A stretch of DNA of 64,000 nucleotides from JBCBWG01 sp038523925 (GTDB lineage: Bacteria > Pseudomonadota > Alphaproteobacteria > Rhizobiales > Hyphomicrobiaceae). The position numbers were made by a program, and so were the translations under genes. The notes beneath the pieces were generated by a model. It made no database searches. It was not told the DNA's origin and saw only the letters and a program-made list of their open reading frames with translations. The stretch spans positions 124,001 through 188,000 of the forward strand of contig JBCBIY010000001.1 of NCBI GenBank assembly GCA_038523925.1, read 5' to 3'. This document shows positions 51,662-60,471 of the stretch, piece after piece (within the stretch, counting starts at the first letter, position 1; each line of letters starts with the position of its first letter).

Positions 51662-53032
51662 ATGGCCTCTGCAGCCGAACAACTCGCGGCCAATGTCAGT
51701 TGGAGTGCGTTCTCCAAAGCTGACGAGCTGAAGCGCCGGATCCTGTTCACGCTCGGCGCGCTGCTCGTCTACCGGTTCGGCACGTTTATTCCGCTGCCCG
51801 GCATCAACGCTGCCGCCTACGCTGAGACCTTCAGCCAGATGCAGGGCGGCTTGATCGGCATGATGTCGATCTTTTCCGGCGGCGCGGTCGAGCGCATGGC
51901 GATCTTCGCGCTCAACATCATGCCGTACATCTCGGCGTCGATCATCATGCAGCTCATGCAGAACGTCGACAAACGGCTTGAGGCGCTCAAGAAAGAGGGC
52001 GAGCAGGGCCGAAAGACGCTCAACCAGTACACGCGCTATCTGACGGTGCTGCTGGCCGCGGTTCAGGCCTACGGTATCGCGATCGGCCTCGAAGGTTCGC
52101 AGAACGCAGCCGGCAACGTCGTCAACGATCCGGGCTGGTTCTTCCGCTTCTCGACCGTCATCACGCTGGTCGGCGGCACGATGTTCCTGATGTGGCTTGG
52201 CGAGCAGATCACGGCGCGCGGCGTCGGCAACGGCATTTCGCTCATCATCTTCGCCGGCATCGTCGCAGCCCTTCCAGGTGCGCTCGGCAATCTCTTCACG
52301 CTCGCCGAGCAGGGCTCGCTTTCGACGTTCGCACTCCTCGGCATTCTGGTCGTCATGGTCGGCGCGATCGTCGTCATCGTCTTCTTCGAGCGCGCGCAAC
52401 GCCGGCTGCTGGTGCAGTATCCAAAGCGCCAGGTCGGCAACCGGATGTTCCAGGGCGACAACAGCCATTTGCCGCTGAAGCTCAACACCGCCGGCGTCAT
52501 CCCGCCGATCTTTGCCTCATCGCTGCTGTTGCTGCCGATGACGGGCGCGCAGTTCGCGGTCGCCCCTGGGACCGAGCCGCCGGTCTGGCTGCAGTGGGTG
52601 ACGGCAAGCCTCGGCTACGGTCAGCCGCTGCACATGGTCATCTATGCGGTCCTGATCGTCTTCTTCTGCTTCTTCTACACCGCAGTCGTGTTCAACCCGG
52701 CTGAGACGGCTGACAACCTGCGCAAGTACGGTGGGTTCCTACCGGGCCGCCGCCCAGGTGCGCAGACTGCGCAGTTCATCGACTACGTGTTGACGCGCAT
52801 TACCGTCGTTGGCGCGATCTATCTGGCGCTCGTGTGTTTGCTGCCCGAACTCATGATCTCATACGCCAACGTGCCGGCGGGCATCGGCGTCGTGCTCGGG
52901 GGGACCTCGCTGCTGATTGCCGTCAGTGTGACGATGGATACAGTTGCGCAGGTGCAATCCCACTTGATCGCTCAGCAGTATGAAGGGCTGATCAAGAAGT
53001 CGAACTTGCGTGGGGGCAAGGCGAAGAAATGA
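51662..53032 (+). CDS. secY: Preprotein translocase subunit SecY
   Basis: A 456-residue channel subunit with ten membrane helices. RRILFTLGALLVYRFGTFIP is TM1, the plug region is near GGLIGMMSIFSGGAVERMA, and GNRMFQGDNSHLPLKLNTAG is the C5 loop contacting SecA/ribosome. The 179-base space after rplO contains no gene. It overlaps adk by four bases (ATGA), so the two are coupled. Confidence 0.97.
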   Translation: MASAAEQLAANVSWSAFSKADELKRRILFTLGALLVYRFGTFIPLPGINAAAYAETFSQMQGGLIGMMSIFSGGAVERMAIFALNIMPYISASIIMQLMQNVDKRLEALKKEGEQGRKTLNQYTRYLTVLLAAVQAYGIAIGLEGSQNAAGNVVNDPGWFFRFSTVITLVGGTMFLMWLGEQITARGVGNGISLIIFAGIVAALPGALGNLFTLAEQGSLSTFALLGILVVMVGAIVVIVFFERAQRRLLVQYPKRQVGNRMFQGDNSHLPLKLNTAGVIPPIFASSLLLLPMTGAQFAVAPGTEPPVWLQWVTASLGYGQPLHMVIYAVLIVFFCFFYTAVVFNPAETADNLRKYGGFLPGRRPGAQTAQFIDYVLTRITVVGAIYLALVCLLPELMISYANVPAGIGVVLGGTSLLIAVSVTMDTVAQVQSHLIAQQYEGLIKKSNLRGGKAKK

Positions 53033-53679
53033 ACCTGATCCTGCTTGGCCCGCCGGGCGCCGGTAAAGGCACGCAGGCGAAGATCCTTGAGACGCAGCAT
53101 GGCCTCGTTCAGCTTTCGACCGGCGACATGTTGCGGGCAGCCGTTGAAGCCGGTTCGCCGGTGGGCCTCGAAGCCAAGAGCGTTATGGCGGCCGGAGGCC
53201 TGGTCTCAGACGAGATCGTCATCCGCATTATCGCCGATCGGATCCGCGAACCTGACTGCGCGAACGGTTTTATTCTCGATGGCTTCCCGCGGACGCTGAA
53301 GCAGGCGGATGCGCTTGAGGATCTGCTTACAGGCGTTGGCAAGACGCTCGATGCTGTCATCGAGATCCGCGTCGATGATGCGGCGTTAGTCGAGCGCATT
53401 TCCGGCCGTTACACCTGCGCCAATTGCGGGACCGGTTACCATGACCGGTTCAAGCAGCCGGCGAAGCCAGGGGTTTGCGACAACTGTGGCGCAACCGAAT
53501 TCAAGCGCCGGCCAGACGACAACGCCGAGACCGTGCAGACGCGGCTGCTCGCATACTATCGCGAGACCTCGCCGCTGATTGGCTACTACTACGCGAAGGA
53601 CCTGCTTAAGTCCGTCGACGGAATGGGTGAGATCGATGCGGTCACCAACGAGATCGGCGGGGTGATTAGGGCGATCTAG
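53029..53679 (+). CDS. adk: Adenylate kinase with zinc-type lid
   Basis: A 216-residue long-form adenylate kinase (AMP + ATP to 2 ADP). P-loop GPPGAGKGTQ at 7-16, LSTGDMLR, and DGFPRTLKQAD for AMP. The lid contains four cysteines, C130, C133, C150 and C153, as CxxC-x16-CxxC, the zinc-binding lid more often seen in Gram-positives than in enteric bacteria. It overlaps secY and is 231 bases from rpsM. Confidence 0.96.
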   Translation: MNLILLGPPGAGKGTQAKILETQHGLVQLSTGDMLRAAVEAGSPVGLEAKSVMAAGGLVSDEIVIRIIADRIREPDCANGFILDGFPRTLKQADALEDLLTGVGKTLDAVIEIRVDDAALVERISGRYTCANCGTGYHDRFKQPAKPGVCDNCGATEFKRRPDDNAETVQTRLLAYYRETSPLIGYYYAKDLLKSVDGMGEIDAVTNEIGGVIRAI

Positions 53680-53910
53680 ACTTGTGCTTTCGGGCGCCGG
53701 AAACCGTGGCTTCGAGGGCGGCGGCATGCCGCAGAACTCTTGCGTTGACGCCCCCGGGGCCAGCGACTAGAAACCTGCGATCACATGACGCATCGAAGGC
53801 CGGGCTCTGAAAACGAGAGCGCGGCCATGCGCGGTTCGGCGGTGGCGGCGGACCAGGACACCGAAACCATGAATTTTGCGGCGCCCGAACGCCGCCCGAG
53901 GAGACCGAAA

Positions 53911-54288
53911 TTGGCTCGTATTGCTGGCGTCAACATTCCAACGCAGAAGCGACTGCCGATTGCGTTGCAGTACATCCATGGCATCGGTCCGAAGTTCGCG
54001 ACCGAGATCTGCCAGAAGGTCGGCATTGCGCCGGAGCGGCGCGTCAACGAACTGAGTGACGCTGAAGTCCTTCAGGTCCGCGAGACGATCGACCGCGACT
54101 ACATGGTGGAAGGTGACCTTCGCCGCGAAGTCGCAATGAACATCAAACGCCTGATGGACCTTGGCTGCTATCGCGGCCTGCGCCATCGCCGCGGGTTGCC
54201 GGTCAACGGCCAGCGCACGCACACGAACGCACGCACCCGTAAGGGCAAGGCCGTGCCGATCGCCGGCAAGAAGAAAGCCACCCGCTAA
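53911..54288 (+). CDS. rpsM: 30S ribosomal protein S13 (TTG start)
   Basis: A 125-residue S13 of the subunit head, near the P-site tRNA. ARIAGVNIPTQKRLPIALQY starts the protein and RGLPVNGQRTHTNARTRKGK is the C-terminal signature. TTG at 53911 is preferred: GAGGAGA lies six bases before it, and upstream in-frame ATGs add 42 unlike residues. Confidence 0.94.
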   Translation: MARIAGVNIPTQKRLPIALQYIHGIGPKFATEICQKVGIAPERRVNELSDAEVLQVRETIDRDYMVEGDLRREVAMNIKRLMDLGCYRGLRHRRGLPVNGQRTHTNARTRKGKAVPIAGKKKATR

Positions 54289-54357
54289 CGGCGGTGGCTG
54301 CCCAGTACTTCGTTTCAGGCGGACGTCGCGTCCGCCACCGACCTCAAGTGGAACCGA

Positions 54358-54753
54358 ATGGCTAAAGACACACAGCGTGGCAAGGTGCGCCGCCGCGAGC
54401 GGAAAAACATTTCGTCCGGCATCGCGCACGTGAGCTCGACGTTTAACAACACAATGATCACGATCACCGACGCGCAGGGCAACGCTATTTCGTGGTCGTC
54501 CGCCGGGACAATGGGCTTCAAGGGCTCGCGGAAATCGACCCCGTTCGCAGCCCAGATGGCGGCGGAAGACGCTGGCAAGAAAGCAGCCGAGCACGGCATG
54601 CGCACGCTGGAAGTTGAGGTTTGCGGGCCGGGTTCCGGTCGCGAATCGGCACTGCGCGCGCTGTCGGCGGCCGGGTTCCAGATCACGTCGATCCGCGACG
54701 TCACGCCGATCCCGCACAACGGATGCCGCGCGCGCAAGCGCCGACGCGTCTAA
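54358..54753 (+). CDS. rpsK: 30S ribosomal protein S11
   Basis: A 131-residue S11 of the platform. HVSSTFNNTMITITDAQGNA and the C-terminal DVTPIPHNGCRARKRRRV (with the Asn-Gly that can form isoaspartate) are universal. It is 69 bases after rpsM and 175 before rpoA. Confidence 0.97.
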   Translation: MAKDTQRGKVRRRERKNISSGIAHVSSTFNNTMITITDAQGNAISWSSAGTMGFKGSRKSTPFAAQMAAEDAGKKAAEHGMRTLEVEVCGPGSGRESALRALSAAGFQITSIRDVTPIPHNGCRARKRRRV

Positions 54754-54928
54754 AGCGAGCTGAGTTTCCCGCAGGCCGCGACTCGCGATCGAGGCCTGCG
54801 ACACGCACTGAGCGGTTCACGCGCCGGGTGGGAGTTCCCCTCGGCGCAACCGCATTTGAGCCGCAGCCCCAGGCAGTGCCGCCGGATGAGCGCCCCGGCG
54901 TTGGCACGCCAAACCGAAGCGAGGACCC

Positions 54929-55957
54929 ATGCCCGACAGCGTTATGCAGAAGAACTGGCAAGATCTGATCAAGCCGACGCAACTCAACATCACGCCGGAC
55001 CGCGCCAACGAAGGCACGGCGACGGTGATCGCCGAGCCGCTTGAGCGTGGCTTCGGCATGACGCTCGGCAACGCGCTGCGTCGCGTGCTGTTGTCGTCGC
55101 TCCAGGGTGCCGCGATCACGTCGGTCAAAATCGACAGCGTGCTCCACGAGTTCTCGTCGATCCCGAGCGTCCGCGAAGACGTTACCAACATCATCCTGAA
55201 CATCAAAGACATTGCGCTGCGCGTGCACTCAGAGGGCACGAAGCGGATGGTGCTGCGCAAAGAAGGCGCCGGCCCCGCCACAGCACGCGATATCGAGCTG
55301 TCGTCGGACGTCGAAATCCTGAACCCGGACCACGTCATCTGCCACCTCGACAAAGATGCGTCGGTGCGGATGGAGTTCACGGCAGACATCGGCAAGGGCT
55401 ACGTCGCGGCCGACCGCAACCGTCCTGAAGACGCGCCGATCGGCCTGATCCCGGTCGACAGCCTCTACAGCCCGGTGCGTCGCGTGTCGTACCGCGTCGA
55501 GAATACCCGTGAGGGCCAGATCCTCGACTACGACAAGTTGATCATGACGGTTGAGACCGACGGTTCGATGCGGGCTGAAGACGCCGTTGCGCTGGCTGCT
55601 CGTATTCTGCAGGACCAGCTCTCCGTCTTCATCAACTTCGAGGAGCCGCAAAAGCAGGTCGAAGAGCGCCCGCATCCGGAGCTGTCGTTCAACGCCGCCC
55701 TGCTCAAAAAGGTCGACGAACTCGAGCTCTCCGTGCGCTCGGCGAACTGTCTGAAGAATGACAACATCGTCTACATCGGCGATCTCATTCAGAAGACCGA
55801 AGCCGAGATGCTGCGCACGCCGAACTTCGGCCGGAAGTCGCTCAACGAGATCAAGGAAGTGCTGGCCACGATGGGCCTTCACCTCGGCATGGACGTGCCC
55901 AACTGGCCGCCCGACGACATCGAAGATCTCGCCAAGCGGTTTGAGGACCAGTACTAG
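54929..55957 (+). CDS. rpoA: DNA-directed RNA polymerase subunit alpha
   Basis: A 342-residue alpha subunit. The N-terminal dimerisation domain contains PLERGFGMTLGNALRRVLLS; the C-terminal domain, which binds UP elements and activators, includes SVRSANCLKNDNIVYIGDL and NFGRKSLNEIKEVL. A GAGGACCC stretch precedes the ATG. Normal length. Confidence 0.97.
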   Translation: MPDSVMQKNWQDLIKPTQLNITPDRANEGTATVIAEPLERGFGMTLGNALRRVLLSSLQGAAITSVKIDSVLHEFSSIPSVREDVTNIILNIKDIALRVHSEGTKRMVLRKEGAGPATARDIELSSDVEILNPDHVICHLDKDASVRMEFTADIGKGYVAADRNRPEDAPIGLIPVDSLYSPVRRVSYRVENTREGQILDYDKLIMTVETDGSMRAEDAVALAARILQDQLSVFINFEEPQKQVEERPHPELSFNAALLKKVDELELSVRSANCLKNDNIVYIGDLIQKTEAEMLRTPNFGRKSLNEIKEVLATMGLHLGMDVPNWPPDDIEDLAKRFEDQY

Positions 55958-56098
55958 CTTCGTGGAAATAGGGGCGTGAGAGCGTCAGGCCATGGGCCGG
56001 TGCTCTTCACGTCCAACTCCGCGACCTTCCCACATTCCGTTTTCAACCGAGGCGAGCCCAAAGAAGCTCCCCGGCAAACAACCTGAAGGGTAACTCAC

Positions 56099-56545
56099 AT
56101 GCGACATCGCAAAACCGGGCGGCGGTTTGGCCGCGACAGCGGACACCGGCAGGCCATGCTCTCAAACATGGCGGCTTCGTTGATCGAGCACGAGCAGATC
56201 GTCACGACGCTGCCGAAAGCGAAGGACCTTCGCCGCGTCGTCGATAAGTACATCACGCTCGCAAAGCGCGGCGACCTGAACTCGCGGCGGATCGCAGTGT
56301 CGCGGCTCCGCAATGAAGAGATGGTCAAGAAGCTCTTCGACGTGCTCGGGCCGCGCTACAAGGACCGCGATGGCGGGTACACGCGCGTCCTCAAAGCCGG
56401 TTATCGCTACGGCGATAGCGCGCCGCGCGCCGTGATTGAACTCGTTGACCGCGATGAGACAGCGAAGGGTGCCAAAGACCGCGCCCGCGTCGCCGCCGAG
56501 CGCGAAATGGACGAGCAGGAGATGGCAGCTGCGGCAGCCGGCTGA
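56099..56545 (+). CDS. rplQ: 50S ribosomal protein L17
   Basis: A 148-residue L17. MRHRKTGRRFGRDSGHRQAM is the start and RYGDSAPRAVIELVDRD the C-terminal mark; a short acidic/Ala tail follows. Last gene of the alpha operon. It is 141 bases after rpoA. Confidence 0.97.
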   Translation: MRHRKTGRRFGRDSGHRQAMLSNMAASLIEHEQIVTTLPKAKDLRRVVDKYITLAKRGDLNSRRIAVSRLRNEEMVKKLFDVLGPRYKDRDGGYTRVLKAGYRYGDSAPRAVIELVDRDETAKGAKDRARVAAEREMDEQEMAAAAAG

Positions 56546-56596
56546 TCGCCAGCGCCGTGCTTGCGCCGTTTGCGCAGACCCACATTCAGATCTTTT

Positions 56597-56626
56597 AGCG
56601 GCGCGCACCACACGGTGTGCGCCGCT
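56597..56626 (+). terminator. Hairpin after rplQ, probable terminator of the alpha operon
   Basis: AGCGGCGCGCACC pairs with GGTGTGCGCCGCT, a 13-pair stem with one G-U pair and an ACAC loop, 51 bases after the rplQ stop. The T-run lies before rather than after the stem, so intrinsic termination on the plus strand is not certain. Confidence 0.5.
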
Positions 56627-56680
56627 TGACCTTGCGGCCTCGGCTTCAAATCTGACACCTTCAGGTGCAGACATTGGCCG

Positions 56681-58111
56681 ATGACGATGACAAAGACGAA
56701 ATTCGCAGTAGGTCTATTCGCCGGAACGACAGCCGTTGCGGCGACAATGCTTGTCTTGTTGCAGCCGGCAGATGCCCAGCGGCAGGTGCCCGTCTCGCGC
56801 CAGGCCGTGCAGCTCTCGTTCGCGCCAGTCGTCCGCGCGGCAAAACCAGCCGTGGTCAACGTTTTCGTCAAGTCGCAGAGCCGCCGCCGCGCGTCGCCGC
56901 TCTCAGAAGATCCGTTCTTCCGCCGTTTCTTTGGTGACCGGTTCGGCATGCCGCGCGTGCAAAATTCGCTCGGCTCCGGTGTCATCGTCAGCGACGACGG
57001 CCTCGTTGTGACCAACGCGCACGTTATCAAATCGCGCGGACAGGCCGAGATCCGCGTCGTCCTCTCAGACCAGCGCCAGTTTACCGCGCGCGTGCTCGTC
57101 CAGGACGAGAAATCCGACATCGCGATCCTGAAGCTCAACGGTGCGCGCGAGCGGCTGCCGTTCCTTGAGCTTGCAAACTCTGACGCGATCGAGGTCGGCG
57201 ACCTGGTACTCGCAATCGGCAATCCGTTCGGCGTCGGGCAGACCGTGACGAGCGGGATCGTCTCGGCGCTTGCTCGCTCGCGCGTTGGCATCGGCAATTC
57301 GAACAGTCAGGTGTTCATCCAGACCGATGCCGCGATCAATCCCGGCAATTCGGGCGGCGCGCTGGTCGACATGAAAGGCCGTCTGGTTGGCATCAACACC
57401 GCGATCTACTCGCGGAGCGGCGGCTCGAACGGCATCGGCTTCGCGATCCCTGCGAACCTCGTCGCACTCTACGTGAAGAGTGCCGCAACAGGACGAGCTG
57501 TCGCCAAGGTCTGGCTTGGCGCAGGACTAAAGGATGTTGATCGCGGCATCGCGGACAGCTTGGGCCTGAAGCGCGTCGCAGGTGCGCTGGTGACAAACGT
57601 GCAGCGGCAGGGGCCGGCCGCTAAGGCTGGGTTGCGCGCAGGCGATGTGATCACGGCGGTGAACGACCGGCTTGTCGCGGATGCCCGCGGTGCGCGCTAT
57701 CGCCTGACAACGCTTGGCGTCGGCAAGTCGGCGAAGCTTGGCATCCTGAGGCGCGGCCGCGTTCGCGAAATCAGTCTCGATCTTGTCGCTGTGCCGAAGA
57801 TCACGCGCGGCGACGTCGGGCTGCTGACGGGCGAGCATCCGTTCGATGGGGCGCGAGTCGCCAATACCGTTCCGGCCGTCGCCGAGGAGCTCGGCATCGA
57901 TGCAGGCGACGGCGTGATTGTGATCGACATTGACCGCGATGGGTACGCGGCTGCGATTGGTCTGCGCCCGCGCGACCAGATCGTCGAGGTCGGCGGGCGC
58001 AAGGTGACATCGATCGCGGGTTTGCAACGCCTCCTCCGCCGACGTGCAGACGTCTGGGACATTGCCATTCGCCGGAACGGCCGCGTGCTGCGGCTGCGGG
58101 TGGCGGGGTGA
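56681..58111 (+). CDS. Do/DegP-like periplasmic serine protease with two PDZ domains
   Basis: A 476-residue S1C protease. A signal peptide with possible cleavage after ADA (about residue 32) directs it to the periplasm. The catalytic triad is H114 (VTNAHVI), D146 (KSDIAIL) and S224 (NPGNSGGAL). Two PDZ domains follow, about 260-350 and 375-470. The role is quality control of envelope proteins. It follows rplQ by 135 bases and its stop overlaps the rarA GTG. Which Deg subtype it is cannot be fixed from sequence. Confidence 0.9.
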   Translation: MTMTKTKFAVGLFAGTTAVAATMLVLLQPADAQRQVPVSRQAVQLSFAPVVRAAKPAVVNVFVKSQSRRRASPLSEDPFFRRFFGDRFGMPRVQNSLGSGVIVSDDGLVVTNAHVIKSRGQAEIRVVLSDQRQFTARVLVQDEKSDIAILKLNGARERLPFLELANSDAIEVGDLVLAIGNPFGVGQTVTSGIVSALARSRVGIGNSNSQVFIQTDAAINPGNSGGALVDMKGRLVGINTAIYSRSGGSNGIGFAIPANLVALYVKSAATGRAVAKVWLGAGLKDVDRGIADSLGLKRVAGALVTNVQRQGPAAKAGLRAGDVITAVNDRLVADARGARYRLTTLGVGKSAKLGILRRGRVREISLDLVAVPKITRGDVGLLTGEHPFDGARVANTVPAVAEELGIDAGDGVIVIDIDRDGYAAAIGLRPRDQIVEVGGRKVTSIAGLQRLLRRRADVWDIAIRRNGRVLRLRVAG

Positions 58112-59436
58112 GCGATCTCTTCGGCGCAGCCGGTCTTGACGACGGCGCGCCGCGACCACTTGCTGACCGCCTGCGTCCGCAAACACTTGCCGACGTCGTT
58201 GGCCAGGATCACATCGTCGGGCCCGATGGGACGCTGACGCGCCTCTTAAACTCCGGCCGGCTGCCAAGTCTTGTTCTTTGGGGGCCGCCAGGCACCGGCA
58301 AGACGACGACGGCGCGTCTGCTTGCGGGCGCCACCGACCTCGCGTTCGAACAACTGTCTGCCATCTTTTCCGGCGTCGCAGACCTCAGGAAAGCGTTCGA
58401 CCGCGCGAAAGACTTGCGCAAGCTCGGCCGCGGCACGCTGCTCTTTATCGACGAGATCCACCGGTTCAACCGCGCGCAACAGGACAGCTTCCTGCCGCAC
58501 ATGGAGGACGGGACGATCACGCTTGTTGGCGCGACGACGGAGAACCCATCGTTCGAGTTGAACTCGGCGTTGCTGTCGCGCGCGCAGGTGCTCGTGCTCA
58601 ACCGCTTGGACGCGACGGCCCTTGAGACGCTGCTCGCCCGCGCTGAAGGCGAGGCCGGCCGCGCTCTGCCGCTCGACGATGATGCCCGGCGCACGCTAAT
58701 CGCGATGGCAGATGGCGATGGGCGCACCGTGCTCAATCTCGCAGAAGACGTGTTCGCCGCGGGCCCCGAAGATGGCGCCACACTTTCAAGCGACGATCTT
58801 GCAGGCCTCGTCCAGCGCCGCGCGCCGCTCTACGACAAGGGGCAGGACGGCCACTACAATCTGATCTCAGCGCTGCACAAGTCCGTGCGCGGCTCTGATC
58901 CCGATGCCTCGCTTTATTGGCTCGCGCGGATGCTCGATGGCGGCGAGGACCGGCTGTTTATCGCGCGCCGTCTCGTGCGTATGGCAGTCGAAGACATCGG
59001 TCTTGCCGATCCGCAAGCGCTTGAGCAGGCCAACGCTGCGAAAGACGCGTTCGATTTTCTGGGCTCGCCAGAAGGTGAATTGGCGTTGGCGCAGGCGACG
59101 CTCTATCTTGCGACCGCGCCAAAATCGAACGGGGCGTATGTGGCCTACAAGGCTGCGATGCGCGCGGCCAAAGAGCATGGCTCGCTCAGCCCGCCGAAGC
59201 ACATCCTGAATGCGGCGACGTCGCTCATGAAGGACGAAGGCTACGGCGCGGACTACGCCTACGACCACGACCAGCCGGACGGCTTTTCCGGCCAGGACTA
59301 TTTCCCCGATGAGATGGCGCGGCAGACGTTTTATGCCCCGCCTGAGCGCGGATTCGAGCGTGAGATCACGAAGCGGCTTGCCTATTGGGCGGGGCTTCGC
59401 ACCAGGCGTGGCGGTGGTGGCGGCGACCACGAGTGA
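58108..59436 (+). CDS. rarA: Replication-associated recombination protein A (RarA/MgsA), AAA+ ATPase
   Basis: A 442-residue AAA+ protein that acts at stalled forks. Walker A GPPGTGKT at 59-66, Walker B LLFIDEIHRFNR, sensor 1 GATTENPSFELN, and the C-terminal tetramerisation part with SPPKHILNAAT. It begins with GTG overlapping the stop of the protease gene (GTGA). In many alphaproteobacteria crcB follows directly; here two other genes lie between. Confidence 0.94.
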   Translation: MSDLFGAAGLDDGAPRPLADRLRPQTLADVVGQDHIVGPDGTLTRLLNSGRLPSLVLWGPPGTGKTTTARLLAGATDLAFEQLSAIFSGVADLRKAFDRAKDLRKLGRGTLLFIDEIHRFNRAQQDSFLPHMEDGTITLVGATTENPSFELNSALLSRAQVLVLNRLDATALETLLARAEGEAGRALPLDDDARRTLIAMADGDGRTVLNLAEDVFAAGPEDGATLSSDDLAGLVQRRAPLYDKGQDGHYNLISALHKSVRGSDPDASLYWLARMLDGGEDRLFIARRLVRMAVEDIGLADPQALEQANAAKDAFDFLGSPEGELALAQATLYLATAPKSNGAYVAYKAAMRAAKEHGSLSPPKHILNAATSLMKDEGYGADYAYDHDQPDGFSGQDYFPDEMARQTFYAPPERGFEREITKRLAYWAGLRTRRGGGGGDHE

Positions 59437-59552
59437 GGCCATTTCAGCGATCGACCGGACCGCAGACCGTCAGCAATTCTCCAAGCCTTTACAACCCGCA
59501 AGCCCTCTGGTTTCGTCCAGCGCCGGGGGCGTGCGCGTGAGGTTTTTGGCGT

Positions 59553-60107
59553 ATGGTTGTGTTTAACGACTTGTGGTTTGGCCATCCAATCAACGAGAGC
59601 GTGCAGACGCCCTGCATTGCACCGGCCGATGGCAACTACCTCGGTTCCGTTGTGCGCAAGGGCCGGCCGACGCACGCGAACCAGTGTGCGATCCGCTTGG
59701 GCATCTCGCTGAAGCGCGCGGGTGTTACGCCGGACCAGATTACCGGATGCCTCACTTGCGGCGCGCACGATCCGAAGCTCATGCATTATATCCGCGCGCT
59801 TGAGGTCGCCAACGCGCTGAACCGCGCAAATATCGACGGGCTCGGCAAGGTTGAGCGGTTGGTCGGCACGGACCCGGCAAGCTTCTACCCAAAACTCTAC
59901 GGGCGCACCGGGATCATTTTCATCAAGGACTACTGGCACCGCTCCAGCGACCGGCGCGGTGCGCCGACGGGCGACCATATCGACGTCTGGAACGGGTATC
60001 GCTCATCCGCGAAGTGGTTGATGGAGTGGTTTTCGTGGCTCGGCTACTATTCAAACTACGCCGAGGCCAAAGAGATCTGGTTCTGGCCGATTGAGCAGCG
60101 GCGCTAA
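59553..60107 (+). CDS. Tae4-family peptidoglycan amidase (type VI effector-like)
   Basis: A 184-residue protein with the marks of Tae4 effectors, NlpC/P60-like D,L-endopeptidases that cut the peptide cross-link of peptidoglycan. Candidate catalytic residues are C45 in ANQCAIRLGISL and H142 in TGDHIDVWNG, with D144 as third member; RTGIIFIKDYW (about 118-128) and EIWFWPI at the C-terminus complete the family pattern. C66 and C69 (GCLTCG) could form a disulfide. There is no signal peptide, as expected for type VI delivery. No Hcp, VgrG or other type VI gene is in the window. It starts 116 bases after rarA. Confidence 0.8.
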   Translation: MVVFNDLWFGHPINESVQTPCIAPADGNYLGSVVRKGRPTHANQCAIRLGISLKRAGVTPDQITGCLTCGAHDPKLMHYIRALEVANALNRANIDGLGKVERLVGTDPASFYPKLYGRTGIIFIKDYWHRSSDRRGAPTGDHIDVWNGYRSSAKWLMEWFSWLGYYSNYAEAKEIWFWPIEQRR

Positions 60108-60140
60108 CACAAGCGCTGCTGGCGGAAAGGAACACGGGCG

Positions 60141-60470
60141 ATGGCCTTTCAAACGATTGCGCTCTGGGGCGTCGCAGCCGGCGTCAGCGCGCTTGTGCTC
60201 TATACGATCTGGGCCGGCGAAGGCGCGGTTGTCCGGTATCTGCTGGCGATGCTGCTCGCCGGCGTTTCGGCGCTGCTTGCGACGCTGTTCATCAGCTCGC
60301 CCGTCGCCACGTGGGTGACCAACCGCATGACCTTTGAGAGCCCCGACGGCGCCGCTGACGTGCACACCTACACGTTCCTGGGCGTCAACATCGCAGCGCT
60401 CGTGATCGGGTGGTCGGCCGGCTGGCTCTTGTCTCGCAATGTCGCTGCCATGCGCAACAAGGGCGGCTGA
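60141..60470 (+). CDS. Small membrane protein of unknown function (beside Tae4-like gene)
   Basis: A 109-residue protein with three hydrophobic stretches: about 5-24, 30-52 and 78-97, with a polar loop between that includes ESPDGAADVHTYT. AAAGGAA precedes the ATG. It lies 33 bases after the Tae4-like gene and one base before crcB, all in the same direction. It does not look like the periplasmic Tai4 immunity proteins, which carry a signal peptide; a membrane-bound immunity role is possible but unproven. It may equally be a general membrane protein. I do not recognise a family. Confidence 0.65.
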   Translation: MAFQTIALWGVAAGVSALVLYTIWAGEGAVVRYLLAMLLAGVSALLATLFISSPVATWVTNRMTFESPDGAADVHTYTFLGVNIAALVIGWSAGWLLSRNVAAMRNKGG

Positions 60471-60471
60471 C

